Positions 1 through 12,916 of a stretch of DNA of 64,000 nt are shown one piece after another. The stretch is from positions 1,017,026 to 1,081,025 of the forward strand of contig NC_080181.1 of assembly GCF_950295315.1 (NCBI RefSeq). The letters are read 5' to 3'. The notes beneath the pieces are model-generated. The model ran no database searches. It saw only the letters and a list, made by a program, of their open reading frames with translations, and had not been told where the DNA came from. This stretch comes from Erinaceus europaeus (lineage: Eukaryota > Chordata > Mammalia > Eulipotyphla > Erinaceidae). The translations under genes were made by a program, and so were the position numbers. Position 1 is the stretch's first letter. Every line of letters starts with the position of its first letter.

Positions 1-263
1 GCTTGGGGGGAGGTCCTCCGTCCCCTGGACCCAGCCACAGCCATACTGTGTGCTGCTTCCAGCTGTGCTCCATGTACTCAGTGCTCCTGCAGTCACCCTG
101 GATTAAGTGGACATGCATGTGGTCAGCAGCATGTGGCTAGCAGTACCGTCCTGGTCATGGGACTGTGCTCTCCTAACCCTCAGAGCTTGGTCTGCAGACC
201 CAGAGCGTGGCATCCTCAGGAAGCTCTCAGTGTTGTGGGGAGCTCTCCCTGGTGGCAGCAGGG

Positions 264-432
264 TTTTTACTTTAGATTGACTTATTTGTTTTCATGACTG
301 AGAGAGAGTGAGCACAATGAAGAGACCAGAGAATCTCTCAACTCTGGCTTGAGGTAGAACTCTGGGGCTGAGCTTGCATCCTCTGGGCTCTCAGAATGCA
401 AGTCCTGTGCTCTGGCAGGATGAGCAGTCTCC
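264..432 (-). mobile_element. SINE (short tRNA-derived type, 'SINE-B'), degenerate
   Basis: Read on the minus strand this is a worn copy of the short SINE seen in better shape at 34072 and 60817. An A-rich end (seen here as T-rich 264-290) is followed by a purine tract, a block reading 'cagagaatctctcaactctgg' and the tRNA-like head at the right end. Many substitutions mark it as old. No clear target-site duplication is visible. Confidence 0.6.
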
Positions 433-437
433 ACTGG

Positions 438-3156
438 CTAGTGTGGACATGTGTCCTGAGTGTGGCAGTTCTTGCTTTCTGCCCCCGTGTTTCTGAGTCC
501 TTCTGATTTGGCAAACCTGGAACAAACAGACGAGCCCCAAATAACTGTACTGAGAAATGCAGAAAATATTGAGCAAGAGGCTATTGGATTTCCATAAGTA
601 AGCAAATATATTCTAAGAGCTCATGGGTGGAAATTGCTTCTTATTTAATGAGTCATTTTTATTGGAGGGTAATGATTATGTCCAGGCCATAAATAGAGTG
701 TAAATTCCTTTCAGTGGACATTAAAAAGAGAGTGTTAAGTTGGAAGCAGCCTCAAAGCAAAGAGTTTTGAGGTGTTGAGGTTCAGATGTTATCAGGCCCA
801 GCTCTGTGTCACTAGGAATTGTGGTGACAGACAGAGCATCTTAAAGTCCAGCTGCCCTCATCCTGCTCTGCCTGAGGATCCCACCAGTAGGAAGCTGGCC
901 CCCTAGTCACTGGGTCCCCAGCCTCCCTGCCTCACCTCCATGGTATCATGAGATTTTCAGGGCCATTGTGGCATTCAGCAGTGCTGGGGACTGAAGTGTC
1001 TCCTGGTCTACTGCACCCCGTTACAGTTCCAAAAGGAAAAATGCAAAGAGGAGGACATGGAATCATAACAAAGAGAAAGAAAGGGGGCTCTCTGGCTCCC
1101 TGCTCCTCCCACTGACCCACATACATTTCTTTGAGTCCTCAGACTTCTCTGGTAATACCAGCAGGGAATGGGGTCTCAGGTTGAAGTAATGCCTCCTCCT
1201 GGCAGTGTCTATGGATAACAGAGAAAGCTCATGTCTCACTGCACCCTCCCCAGAACCAGGACACATAGCCATGGCATAGCCCCTAGCCCCATAGAAGGGG
1301 TGCAGACCCTGTCTGCTGCAGACTGGGTGAGAGCAGGGTACAGGGAAGGGCCCTCAGAGACTCTGGAAGGTCATCTCACTCCTCCACTGTGCTCTCTTGT
1401 CCTGCCTTAGCAGTGTCTCTGGTGTGTCTGTGATTCTGTGCCAAAGAGGAATAAGGTGGAAGATTGGAGCCCAGAGAGGAAAGGGACATCCTAAGGTACT
1501 TTGAGCAGCAGCTTTCTTTCTCAGCAGGCCGATGCCTAGAGAAACACAGTAGAATATGCCTCTCTGATGTCTCAGACAAGGAGCTGACTCGGAGCTCATT
1601 CATTCAAGCGCTTCCTTCCAACCCCTGGTGCCTGGGGCAGGGGTCCTTGCGAAATTCTGAGGTGCAGGCATCAGTGGCCTTGCTCTGCATCATCCCCAGA
1701 GAACTGGTGGTTCTAAAATGCTGTCCTTCAGACACAGGAGCAACAAAGTGGGGGGAGCAGGGCCGTGGTATTCCAGCAGAATCTGGACACCACAGTGTGT
1801 GTGTATGTTGGGGGGGTACAAATGTGCCCAGAGGTAGACGGGGCAGTGTTGGTTTTGTCTGCAAGGAGCAGGCTTCTCTGCTCCAGCTAATTAGAACAGG
1901 CTTATCTGCACATGGCTCTGTTCAGAAAGCTCCTCAAAGCCTGGAAGGCGGGTGTCTGCAATATGGGTCAGCCACGTGATGCAGTGACCCAGATTCCTGC
2001 AGACTCTCAGACAAGCAGCAGGCCGCCAGGCTGCATGGCTGGTGGGGGGGGGGGGCTGCAGCGCTTCCACTCGGAATCCCATCAGGGACCCCCTAAGAAG
2101 GCAACACGCACCCCCAGATGTCTGCTTATTCCTCAACAGGCTCACTCTAAAGCCAGAGTATTAATGCTTAACTCAGATGCTAGGCATCTGAGCTGCCACA
2201 GAGGACGGGACTGGAGTCCCCAAGAGTCCACAGGGACAGTCTGCAATGGACTCACGCTGATCTGACACAGCTCATTGCATTAGCGCTTTATGGCCTCTGC
2301 ACTTTGTCTCTAAAGTAACAACTGTTTTCACTGCACAGTCAGCATCTTTTTCCTGCTACAGATTATGTGCATGATTTCCTAGCTCACTACAGAAAGCCTG
2401 AAAATGTGAATAAGCCAAGGGAAGGGGGACAGAGGGTGAAGAGAAAGCCCCACATGCCTGCTGTCCTGACATCAGCCTTTTCATTTGGGACAGAGGACCT
2501 ATGAGTGAAAGGCCTCTGGTACCAGCTCTGCCCCAAAGGCCAGGAATGCCCACTGTCTTTGTTCTCCATGTAGGAAAGTGGGTTTGCTGCCTCAGCACGT
2601 GATCAGAGACACTGAAGGACTATGGACAGGGTGCGTGTTCACCCCATCTGTGGGAAAGCCACTGTGAGTGCACTAGGAGGGGGCCCCTGTGTCCACAGTG
2701 CTCCTCTTCCTCTGGCCCCCAACCAGCACCCGGGACACACAAGTGTGGTGGGATGAAGTGTGTTCCTTGTCTGTGAGGAGAGTCTGCTAGTTGTCACTGC
2801 TTGTGTGGTACAAACCTGGGAGATGAGACAATAGTCTGGACCCAGTGGGTAGTTATGGGCCCAGCTGGAAGGAACTGCTTCTGAGGCTTCCTGCTGTGTC
2901 CTCTGGCTGAACTGCTGGCCTGAGCCCAGGGGCACTGAGTGAGGAGCAGGCCGCCATCCCCATGGCTGAGTGGACTCTGAGTTCCACTCACTGATCCCTC
3001 ACTGACTTTGCAGTAGCATTTCCTGAGTGCCCAGGATGGTGCGGGAGCTTAGTCCAGTTCCAGACCTGTGTGCAGAGGACTCCACCCTGTGAGGAAGAGG
3101 AGTGACTTGGGGGCTGCTGTGCGCTATGAGCCAACCACCCGAGACAGGTCGTTCAT
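438..3156. other. Single-copy non-coding sequence
   Basis: No recognised gene or repeat. A run of 12 G lies at 2044-2055. An open frame of 171 codons (1464-1979, plus) has no recognisable domain and no splice or promoter context, and looks like a chance frame in GC-rich DNA. Confidence 0.5.
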
Positions 3157-3535
3157 TTGTGCATGTGTGCAACACACATGTTTGTACATAAGCACTACAT
3201 TGCTTGTGTGCACTGGGGTGTGAAGTGTGTTCAGCCACAGGCACTGCATGGTTTGTACATGAGTGTGTGTTGTGTGGCTTGTTCACACAATGCTGTGTGT
3301 CTTCACATGACATGCATGTTATACACATACGGTGAGATGTGTGCATATATGTATGCTGTGTGGTGTGTGTGTGTGTATGTGGTATGTGGATAGTATCATG
3401 TGCAATGTGTTCCCGGGGTAGTTTGTACCTGTGTGTGATGTGTGTGTGGGGTACATGTGTGTGGCATGTACACATGTCAGCACTGAGTGCACATGGTCTG
3501 TGTGCATGTATGTGACATATGTATGTTTGTCTCAA
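3157..3535. repeat. TG-rich low-complexity / degenerate (TG)n tract
   Basis: About 380 bp dominated by TG, TGTG and CATG words with scattered interruptions, including a purer (GT)-like core near 3361-3380. It looks like an old, broken dinucleotide repeat. It produces long stop-free frames on both strands (for example 2999-3640 minus, rich in His and Thr) that should not be read as genes. Confidence 0.75.
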
Positions 3536-5694
3536 GGGGTCAGAGCGTGTTTCTCCCAAGGAGGCCATTGCAGCATGTCCCAATGTGAAAGCATCCACTC
3601 TCCTCCTGTGGTGGATGGGCTCCCTATAAGCCACAGACACTGGAGCAGCTAGGAAGTGGTGATGGCTGGCATTCTAGGAGGGGAAGGGCAGAGTTTTCCA
3701 GTTCAGTGCTAAAGAGGCAGCTTGACTCTGGTGGGTTTTCAACAGGGAATGGTGTGATCAGAGCTATTTTGGAAAGCTACCCAGAGGCCATGTGTGCATG
3801 AAAGAGGGGATGGACAGGAGCCAAGAAGACAGTTGCAGGAAGCCTAGAAGGAGGGCCAAGGAGAACAAGGGAAGAGCTTGTCTGTGTGAGGAAGGGGTAG
3901 TCTGCAGTGGAGGGGAGGGCATGTCTGTGTTGGAGTGAAGAGAGTAGCCTGAGAAGGAGTAGCTGTCAGGCTCCTCATTTGTCCTGGTCTAGATGGTTGT
4001 CATGGTGTGCATGGGGCTCTGCTGTGCATGGGATAGTGGGGTCTTTGCCCTGGCTTGAGCACAGAAGGTAGAGTTAAGGTTGCAGAGTTTTTGATGCAAC
4101 TTCAGGCAGCACCGTGGGACAGGCAGGGCATGGGGTAGACGGCAGAGGAGAGGCAGGGAAGACTTGGCCTCTGCCAGCAGTTCCCCTCTCCTGTGGGGTC
4201 TTTCCAGCACTCTGGAGTTCTCACGCTAAGTGGCTCCAGGAGGGACCAGCTCCAGTTAGGTTCTGTGTCCTTGGAGTAAATTACCATGGTCCACTGTCCT
4301 CATTTTAAGTACAGTGCACAGATGTTTCCTGGGGAGAGGGTCAGTCTGAACGAATGGCTTCTACTTGGGGGGTATTTCCCAGGCTTTCTTAGCAGCAGTC
4401 AGGACGAGGAGGTGCAGGCTCAACTGTGGCTTTTGATATTTTGGCTGCTATCTGATCAAGTCGTGAAATCTTTATGATTTCAGGATGATCTTGTGGTTGT
4501 ATTACAGTTATTCCTCTGCTCCTCCTTGGAGGTTGCCTTCTCCATGGGACAGTGAATCTGGGCCTAACCCTGCTTGGCCAGGGTACCAGCACACACACCA
4601 GGCAGGCCTGCATCTCCTGAGCTCCAGGTGTCTGTCTGTCTGCCAAGCTCCACCTCTGAGCAGGCTGCATCCTGGAGGAGAAATGGTGGGAGTTCAGAAC
4701 AGGGAGCCGTGGCTGTGAGCGACTTCTTCCTTGTTCCTGAATGTGCATTTCAGGATAGAGAATGGTGTTTGAGCTTCAGTAGTATTTTGTGGGACTCATT
4801 TCCATATGTTAGAGGACAGCAGGCCCTCGGGTCCTGACCAGAAATTGCCCTTGAGCTTCCTCAGAGATGGGCCCCCAGCCAGGGACCCTGTGGGTTGGCT
4901 CTGTCGTGGGGCTTGGGCTCAGAGCTGCTTATTCTGTGTGCCCCTACCAGGTCTGACCCAGAGATGACCCTCCCTGGTTTGGAGATCCTATCCTCCCTTG
5001 TCCTTCCATTCCACATCCAGACCCAGGCCTCTGCACCCCAGCTTTGCATCCACTTGCCTGGAGAGGAGTCTCCTTGAGCACTGGGAACATCTCCAGGATG
5101 TTCCCTCAGCATCCTTTCTGTCCTGTGTTCTCTTCCCATCCCTGTCTAGCAGGTCACCTGTGACTCATGAAATCTCTCCCCCTCAGAGCAGCTCTGTCAC
5201 AGGGTGTGAACAGGATGCCCTCCCTCCTTACAGAGTGCCAGTAACCTTCCTGGGGCCTTTCAATCTGACTTGTTTTGAAAACCACATGACAGGCTGGGCT
5301 TCAGTGACGGGCATCTGCAGGAGAGACCGGTGAAGTCGGGCTGGTGTGACCGCCTCCTGTTGAGGTCCCCTTCCCACCTGTTCCCTCTATGTCCCCTGAT
5401 GCCTCCTGGAGGGGGTGATTCCATCTTGGGCCCTGCCTCAAGACCTGAGTGCTTTCCAGAGCACACACCCTCCTCCCCCAGCTACAGTCCCCTCCCTCAG
5501 CACCACCCAACGAGGAGCTGGGATATCTGCATAGGAAATGGGCACTGACTGCATGTGAGGTCAGTCACAGAGGTGGTGCTGGGAGCTGAGGCCAGGGCCA
5601 CAGTCTCAGTCCTCCAGGCAGGCCTTCCTCCTGAGCTGCCCCACCTGCAGAGTCACCCCCATCCCATAGAAGTGAGTGGTGCACATTTCGCTGA
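3536..5694. other. Single-copy non-coding sequence
   Basis: Moderately GC-rich, with no recognised gene, RNA gene or repeat. Short open frames on both strands carry no motif I recognise. Confidence 0.5.
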
Positions 5695-5848
5695 GGCTGC
5701 AGGATGGTGGCTGAGGTGGTATCAGACTTTCATGCCTGAGGTTTCTGGTTCAGTCCCTGGCACTGTACACACTGAAGTGACTCTCTGCCTTATGTGACTC
5801 TCAATCCACTTCCCACTTCATATGTGATAAACAAGTCTTTAAAAAAAT
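5695..5848 (+). mobile_element. SINE (tRNA-derived, 'SINE-C' type), degenerate
   Basis: A head resembling 'ggtggctgaggtggtatc' is followed by a B-box-like segment ('ggttcagtccctggcac', 5748-5764), a pyrimidine-rich body and an A-rich end ('aagtctttaaaaaaatag'). Similar to the copy at 10011. Age is moderate to high and no TSD was identified. Confidence 0.6.
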
Positions 5849-8800
5849 AGACTTAAGTTCTTAGCTGTTAAACACAGCAAGTGCAGGAAGATTCCCACAC
5901 TTTCTAGAACCATTCAGATATAGGAGGGGACTGGAGACTGAGGTTCCTCTCACTAGTCAGAGGGTGGGATCCCTGACCATGAGAGGCCATATGTCTTCCC
6001 AGAAGAATCTCTCAGGCCCAGATATGCAGGGAATGAGCCCCACCACCACCACACACACATACACCTCAGATGGCAGAGTCCATGGGGTCAGCAGGGCCCT
6101 GACAGTCCCACACCCTCCATCCCAGCCTGGAACCCAGCACACAGGTGCATTTCCTGGGACTTGGAAGTGGGACTGTCCAGAGTCTTGAGATGGATTAAGT
6201 CCTCACTACCCCCTTCCTCAACAAGGCCCACATCCTCAGGAGGCAGGTCCACTCTCATTTCAGAGGAGAAGAGAATAGGCAGATCTGCTGTCCAGTAGAG
6301 ACAGCTTCCACTCAGGGTAAGTGCAGTGAGCACAGATGAATGACCTGAGAAATCCCTCAGGCAGAGCACGGTGCTGGGTGAGGACCCCTATGCTGTAGGG
6401 GCTTGGTGGGGCATACTCTTGAAGGAGCACCTCACCACATGTGGTCTCCCCTGCAGCTGCTGGAAGGACCTCCATTCTCCCTCATAGTGACAAAAACTGC
6501 AAGGAGTTGATTGCCTATGATAGCAGCCCCTGGCGTCAGCCCCTATGTGTGTCAGGGCTCTGCCTGTAGATGCTGGGGGTCACAGCAGAGAGAGAAAGGC
6601 TTTGATGAGAAGCTGAGCCTTTCTGTTCTGCGCTGCAGTGTGTCTGGTCTCCTGCCCAGCTGGTGGTCTGCACCTGACCCAGCAGAGAATTAGGGGCCTC
6701 CTAGGCTGAGGGGGTGGAGAGTAAGCAGGTGCCATGGCCATTGAAAAGGAAAGGGGGGAAAAAACTCACCTTTTAAAACTTCCAAAATAGATTTTTGAAT
6801 CCACATCAAAAATGGTTGTGAAAAGATAGGTTTTTGATCTTAGGAGTTCAATTTTGTTGGAAGAAAAGGCTCCTAGAGGAAAAAAAAAAAATAGGAAGGT
6901 CTCTGAAAAGTGGGGCATGGAGTTTATCTGAAATAATGTGTTGCAAAGCGTGCAGAGGAAGATGGAGAAGCCTCACTCCTGCCCCATCCTCCCAGGGCCA
7001 GCCTGGCACCCCCAAGTCAGCAGAGGAGGGCAGGTTGACTGGGGCCAGGGACAGAGAGGTCTGGGCTTCACGAGGGCATCACTTAGGTTCTACCATCAGC
7101 AAAGAATTTCTTATCCTTTTTCAACTCTTTTCTCTCCTTCCCTCCTCACTCTTTCCCTGTCTCTCATGCATAGTATGCATTGTTCATATGTTCCAGAAAA
7201 CTCCAAATGTTGCCTTACCTCCAGAGACTGCAGATCACAGTGCACAGTGGTGGCTGTCAGTAACTGGATCCTGGTTGTTTGCAGTGTTTTGCGTTTCCCT
7301 TGAGATAAGAGGGCTAAGTCCAGAGCACTGGTGAACCAGGACTTGACTTCACATGCCTCTCCGAAGCCTGTTCCTCCCCAACTTCCTGGCTCACCAAAGG
7401 CCCCTGACATATGGCTGGGGCACTTGGGTCCAGACTGCTGTCAGGGCTTCTCTCCTGCCCATGAAGCCAGGCGTCCTGGTGTGTGCTGACACCCCCCTGA
7501 GGAGACACTGAGGCAGTGGTGGCTGCATCCCCCTCCCACTCTCCTGTTGTAGGAACAGAGTGAGTCTTCCCTGCCACTCCTGACCCTGTGACAGATTCAC
7601 TGGTCATACACATCTACAGATAGATGAGGTTTGGTGATGGTTTATCCCAGCACATGATGGTGTGGCTGTGAACTGCACCTGCCACCAGTGTGTGCAACAG
7701 ACGCATAGGAGGAGCTCATCTTTGAGGACTTTTAGTTTGCCCTTTGTGGGGCAAAAAATTAAGTGGGATTTGGGGATTAAGGAATACATTACCCAGATGT
7801 TGGGAGGTAGTTTCTGAGGCTGGGAGATGCTGCCTACAGGATTGAGGAAGGCTGGGCATGGTTAGTGTGATCACGTGAGAGCTTATAGCCGCCTGCCTCT
7901 GCCTGCCCTGGAGTCGCCTGACATCAGCCTGTGTTGATGGAGACCCACCCCCCAGGGCTGTGTGCAGTCTCTTCTGAAGCCCACCTGGGAGCAACCCTGG
8001 TCAGGTTTCTGCTTGGGTTTGTGTTCCTCCTTTTTGCTTACCTGCATTCCAATCCCCCTGCCTCAGAGTTCTCTAATATATCTCATGCTGATTTCTCACT
8101 GGCCAGCTGCTCCCCAAGCTGCCTCACTCCTTAACCAACTCAGAAAGGAGTCCTGCCCCTTGGAACAGAGATGCCTCCAGAAAGCTGATTAAATGCAGAC
8201 CATCACAACACATGATTACACATCAAAGGGCGTGGTGGATTGTGAATGCAGGGGAAACTGAGGAAGCAAAGAAAGGAGGACATTGCAAAGTTCAAGGTGG
8301 CCCCAGCATCAGGACCTGGGGTTGGTCCTGGTGGGGAAACCCATTCCCAGGACACTGTCAAAGCAGTGAGCTTCCTGCACTGGACCCTCCTCACAATTCT
8401 CGGAGGCATCATCTGGGGCAGTCATGAGGGGAAGCTGCTTATAGATTCCCTGCACAGGAGACTGGAAAAGCCTTGGGGGCCACTCGTGACCCCACCATGT
8501 CCCAAGCTGTGTGCATGCTGAGGGTGCCCACCCATGTTGGCAGACCTATCTCAGCCCCAGGGAACTACCAAGAGGAGTTGACAGAGGTGCCCAGCTCTTT
8601 ACACTGATGGCTGGGTAGCGTCTGGGGAGTGGGTCACTCCGTGAGAGTCTGGGGCAGTGGAGCAGCGAGTACGGGGTAAGCAGAAGGGGAAACTGGTCTG
8701 CAGAGTTGCCACACTGTCCTCCTGGGGTTGGGGGTATGTGTGCAGGTGTCCAGGGCCGTGGGGCCCAGGATGGGCTGGGCCAGTGGTACTGGACACCTTT

Positions 8801-9307
8801 CCTGTCCTGTCCTCCCTGCTCCATATCCCCAGGCTGGGTTTGCTGTGTGCAGACATTCATACTTTACTGTGACCAGGACACTATGTTCTGCTTTGAGCAA
8901 CATTGTTTTATTTTGTACTTTCCCCAGCTCTTACTTAAATCTATGAACATTTTGAAATGCTAAATATTTCAATGTATACTCTGGAGATGTGAAATATGCC
9001 TTGTTATTTCAAGAGCTAAAAAGTTCTCTCTGGTTCATGCGAACATGTTGCTCGAGAGTTCCAGTTTTTGTTCTTAATCTGGAGACAAGAGCATTTGAAA
9101 AAGGAATCTCTTGCCATTTGAGCATTCTGTGACTTTGCCTCTGTGTTTCCATGGAGACTGTCTTGCTCTGACAGAAGCACGCTACTGAAGAGTTAGTAGT
9201 CCAGAACTGAATGCTTTCATCTCCAGTTCCTCCTGCCGCCCAAGCCCCTGCAGAAAGGCAGGTAGGGTGGCAGAGTTGCCCTGGCACTAGAGTTTTCCAG
9301 TTTTCCA
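5849..9307. other. Single-copy non-coding sequence
   Basis: No recognised gene or interspersed repeat. There is a run of 12 A at 6880-6891 and a pyrimidine-rich patch near 7115-7165. The longest frame (166 codons, 6834-7334 plus) has no family signature. Confidence 0.5.
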
Positions 9308-9376
9308 GGCTCAGACCCTGCTTGCATTCCTGGTAAGTCAGGCACCCTAACAGCTGAGCTATCCCTTTGGCTCCCC
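9308..9376 (-). mobile_element. SINE head fragment ('SINE-C' type)
   Basis: On the minus strand the right end reads 'gccaaagggatagctcag', then a 'tgcctgacttaccag' block and a B-box-like 'gggtctgagcc'. This matches the tRNA-derived head of the family at 10011 and 18994. Only the head is recognisable. Confidence 0.5.
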
Positions 9377-10010
9377 CAAACCATAAGTTGTTGGTAACTT
9401 ATATACTTCTGTTCTAAGTGCATCTTTAGCACATAAGGGATCCTTTAAAAGAAATTTTCCTTTTTAAAATAAGTTCTTGGGGCCTCTGACACTTGAGTCA
9501 CCAGGGGAGTAGTGTCTCTTCTCCCACACAGCCTCTGATGTCTTCACTTCCTGAACATGGCTCACCTGCTGGCCTGGGAGATATGTGGTCTGTAGTAACC
9601 CTCTGTTGGGAGAAGTGGCCTGCAGAATCCTGGGGCTCATGTGACTGGCATAGCACCTTCTCCTATCTCCAGACTGTACACCCAGGGGCACCCAGCTGAG
9701 AGGGATACAGCAGATGCCCAGGTGTGGCCTTGCATTGATACTGCTTACGGCTCAGTGAGACCTGCATCATTGGCACAGGGTCCAGTTGTGGCTTCTGGAA
9801 GCCCTGCAGCATCTCTGAGGGTGGGTCTCAGCTGAGTGAAGAAAGGGGCAGTGGAACCTAGGCTTGCAAGGCTTGGAGACGGATTTTTTCCTGCTGCCAG
9901 TGATGGGCCCTGCAGCTTCCACCTGCTCTGATTTAAAGCAGTCTTGTTTGAGAAAAGCTGAGTTAGCAGCCATTGCCAGTAGAAAGGGCAGATAGTTTAG
10001 GGGATCTCAT
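9377..10010. other. Single-copy non-coding sequence
   Basis: I see no gene or repeat here. Confidence 0.45.
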
Positions 10011-10160
10011 GAGGCCAGGAGAGAGCTCAGCAGGTAGTGCGCACACTTACCATGCAGAGAATGTGGATTCAGTCTCCACAACACGCAGGAGCACCACGGC
10101 AACATGGCAGGCTCTGTGTGTACCTTTCCCTCTCTGTCTCTATTGTATGTGTCTGAAATG
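10011..10160 (+). mobile_element. SINE ('SINE-C' type)
   Basis: The head 'gccaggagagagctcagcag' (A-box region), a B-box-like 'ggattcagtctccacaac', the 'gagcaccacggcaacatgg' block and a CT-rich end ('tttccctctctgtctctatt') form the standard order of this family. No clean poly(A) tail or TSD was found, so it is not recent. Confidence 0.7.
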
Positions 10161-11420
10161 GAATGAATCAACAGCTTGGCCCAGGAGTGGTATCACACAT
10201 GCGAAAGACCCCCTGGTGTCACAAAAGGAGAGAAGATGGGGAGCTGGACACTGGTGACCTGGGGGTGATGTGGAGGCCCAGTGCCCCTCTCTAGCCACTG
10301 CTGTTTGACAGGCATGGCACCTGGCCTGTGGCAGAGACTGGGTGGCAACAGAGGAGAGACGCTTGGACTCATGACAGCACTTTGATTTCCTGTCCTGCTA
10401 GCCTGAAACACCCCAGTCCTCATTGTGTGCCCAGTAGGTCTCTGAGGCAGCCGGACTAGTGTCAGGAGGGGATTCTCTGTTTCTCTTCTTCGCAGCTTCC
10501 TGTCTCTAACTTGGCCTGTGTTCCCCGGGGACAGCTCGGGAAGAGCCCAGTGTGGCACAGGGCCACTTGGACTCAGGAGTCAATTTCAGCCTCCGATTTA
10601 AGGAGAAGAGCATCACCCAAACCCTCAAAGAGTGACTGTGGTCTTCTGGCTTCAGGCCATAAGTGGGTTTTCCATGGTATTCACCTGATGGGGAGTGATG
10701 CCAGTAATGGCTAGCTGCTGGCAGTGATGCTGTACTAGTCTCCTGTGGCAGGAGGACTCTCATTCCTTTTCAGTTCAGAGACGTAGCACCCATTGCCCAT
10801 TCACAGGGGCTGCTGGGAAGGGTTGGAGCCAGAAGGAGAAGGAGCAGAAGGTTCTTTGACTGTGGAGGCACAGCCCTGTCAACATGAGGAAAAGTGGGGG
10901 GGGGGGCTACTGGGTGGCTGTCATGGCACCCGTGCTCCCCCACATGCCTGTGTGAGTTTGTCTCTCCCCAGGGGAGTCTGACTGCAGGACTGTGGCATCC
11001 CTGGTGCCCTGCCTTTCTGTACTCAGTGGGCCTGTGTGCACCTTCAAGTCAGCCAACCTGGCAGCCCGGTGGCCAGGATGCCATGGGCATGGGCACAGCT
11101 CTGATTCTGTCCTTACATGCAGGGTTTGCACTTGCTCACTTTCTCCAAGAGCTCCCAGCTCCCTGCTCAGGAGCCACGCACGGCCTGCTTGCAGATGGAT
11201 GAACTCTGCTGGATGTGGGGAAGCCAGCGCAAAGTCCAAGGATAGACGGGGAAGTGGCAAGGGTGGGGAATGCCACTGCCACATGCAAAATCAGATGCCA
11301 CTGGGACCAAGTCTCACTGACCACTGACCTGTGGCCCATCTAAGAAACAGGTGTCTCATGGCCTCACAGAGCTTCTCACCATCCTCCCACTTCTGGACTT
11401 TGAGCAACGTGAAGAAGATC
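10161..11420. other. Single-copy non-coding sequence
   Basis: No recognised gene or repeat. A run of 11 G lies at 10896-10906. Confidence 0.45.
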
Positions 11421-11460
11421 CTGGAGAGATGGCTCATTGGGTAGGGTACCTGCAGGCTCT
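11421..11460 (+). mobile_element. Possible SINE head fragment
   Basis: The 40 bp containing 'ctggagagatggctcattgg' resemble the A-box side of the SINE-C head. Nothing of the body follows. It may be a truncated remnant or a chance match. Confidence 0.35.
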
Positions 11461-11767
11461 GCAGGGGCCTTCCAGGGGCAAAGAAAGCCAGCCACTTTGA
11501 GACTTCTGTCTTAATTTTAGACCATCTCTTTTGTTTTGTCTTCTCAAAGCATTACATCAGTTTTGCATTTCTCTGATACTGCTTGGCCTGCAGGAAGCAC
11601 AGCACATGGACTTGAATGGTTCTCTTTCTTAGAAACATGCTTGACAAAGCTGCTTATGATAAAAGCATAATTTTCTCAGGAGAATGAAACATGACCCTCT
11701 TGCAGCTGGGCTTTTAAAATATCTGAGGAATACAGTCACTGAGATAAACTTGGCTTGTATTTTAATC
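11461..11767. other. Single-copy non-coding sequence
   Basis: AT-richer than its left flank, with no gene or repeat recognised. Confidence 0.4.
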
Positions 11768-11923
11768 TTTCTTTTTTTAAATAGTTTATTTATCAATGAG
11801 AGGGATAAGAAAAGAGAGAGAGAGAGAACCAGACATCCTCTGGTACATGTGGTTCCAGGGATTGAACTCTGGACCTCATGCTTGAGAGTCCAATGCTCAA
11901 TCCACTGCACCACCTCCCGGACC
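11768..11923 (-). mobile_element. SINE (tRNA-derived, 'SINE-D' type)
   Basis: On the minus strand the order is a head 'ggtccgggaggtggtgcagt', the 'attggactctcaagcatgag' segment, a B-box-like 'gagttcaatccc', the 'accagaggatgtctggttct' block, a CT-rich stretch and an A/T-rich tail at the left end. The head is well preserved, indicating intermediate age. Confidence 0.75.
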
Positions 11924-12780
11924 ACAGTGGCACCTCTGCCTCAGAACATCCCCACTTGAAGCATGCAGGGCTTTCTCGTCCTGATGTGCTGGGGGAGATG
12001 GGCCCTCCTGCCAGCTCAGTGTGAGCCAGTGATGTCAGTCTGGCTCGTCCTCTGAGCAGCCTGCTCACCCCAGGTAGGAGCATGCTCTCATCTGGTCTGC
12101 CTCATGCCGCCGTGTGCACTGGTGGTGTCTGCACATCCCTGGCCGCTTGCTCTGTGCTTGTCATGTGGCTGAGTTCCCAGAAGCCTGTGCATGGCTGGCA
12201 CATCTAAACAGTTGCCCAGGCTGGGACTAGCCTGTCCCCTGCATGGCTGCAGACAGGCCCTGGGGTCAGGATGCAGTGCCTCGTCAGCTCACACTCTGCT
12301 CCCTGCTTCCAGCACTGATGACTGGACCAGGAGACACAGGGCATGGCAAGGGGAAGCAGACCTGTGTGTGTCAGAGTGGAGCCAGACCCCCAACAGGAGA
12401 CCAGGTGTGGCTAGCAGGACTAGGGGCCCACTCCATAGGGGCCCAGGGCTGAGTGAGAAGAGGGCTGGAAGGGTCTGAGGCTATAAGCGGCTGGGATCTA
12501 GGGAGCCACCGAGAGGTGGGTTCTGGCCTAGAGCACATCACAGCAGGCTGGCTGACATCAGTGGTAGCCACTCACATGATGCTTGGTGTGGCCATGGGGA
12601 TAAGATCATGGCCATCCCTTGGAGGTGTGCGAGTCCTGGGGGTCCTGGGGGTTCTGGGGAGAGAGATGCCTGCAGAGATGGGGCAGGAGGACCAGTCTCC
12701 ACAGGAGGGGAGATGCACCTGAGGGTTCTTTGTGCCCTCCCTTAAGCTACTCTTGAAGAACTGACCCACAGAATATTAAA
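11924..12780. other. Single-copy non-coding sequence
   Basis: No gene recognised. A tiny tandem motif (three near copies of 'gtcctgggg') lies at about 12632-12659. Confidence 0.45.
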
Positions 12781-12916
12781 AAATTAAAATTAAAATAGTA
12801 TTCATTTAGAGAGAGGAGAGAACTCTAGTATCACTCTGGTACACATATGCTGGTGTTGAACTAGGGACCTCATACTTGAAAGTTGTACACTCTACCCACT
12901 GTTCTACATCCTAGAT
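12781..12916 (-). mobile_element. SINE ('SINE-D' type), degenerate
   Basis: An A/T-rich left end (the element's tail), then 'agagagaggagagaactcta', 'cactctggtacacatatgct', 'gaactagggacctcatactt' and 'gttgtacactctacccactg'. This is the same order as the minus-strand copy at 11768, with more substitutions. Confidence 0.65.

Noticed and set aside
1464..1979. 171-codon plus-strand frame as a gene
   Set aside because: No recognisable domain, splice sites or promoter. Considered a chance frame.
2999..3640. 213-codon minus-strand frame
   Set aside because: Its His/Thr-rich middle comes from the TG-rich tract. No domain or exon signals.
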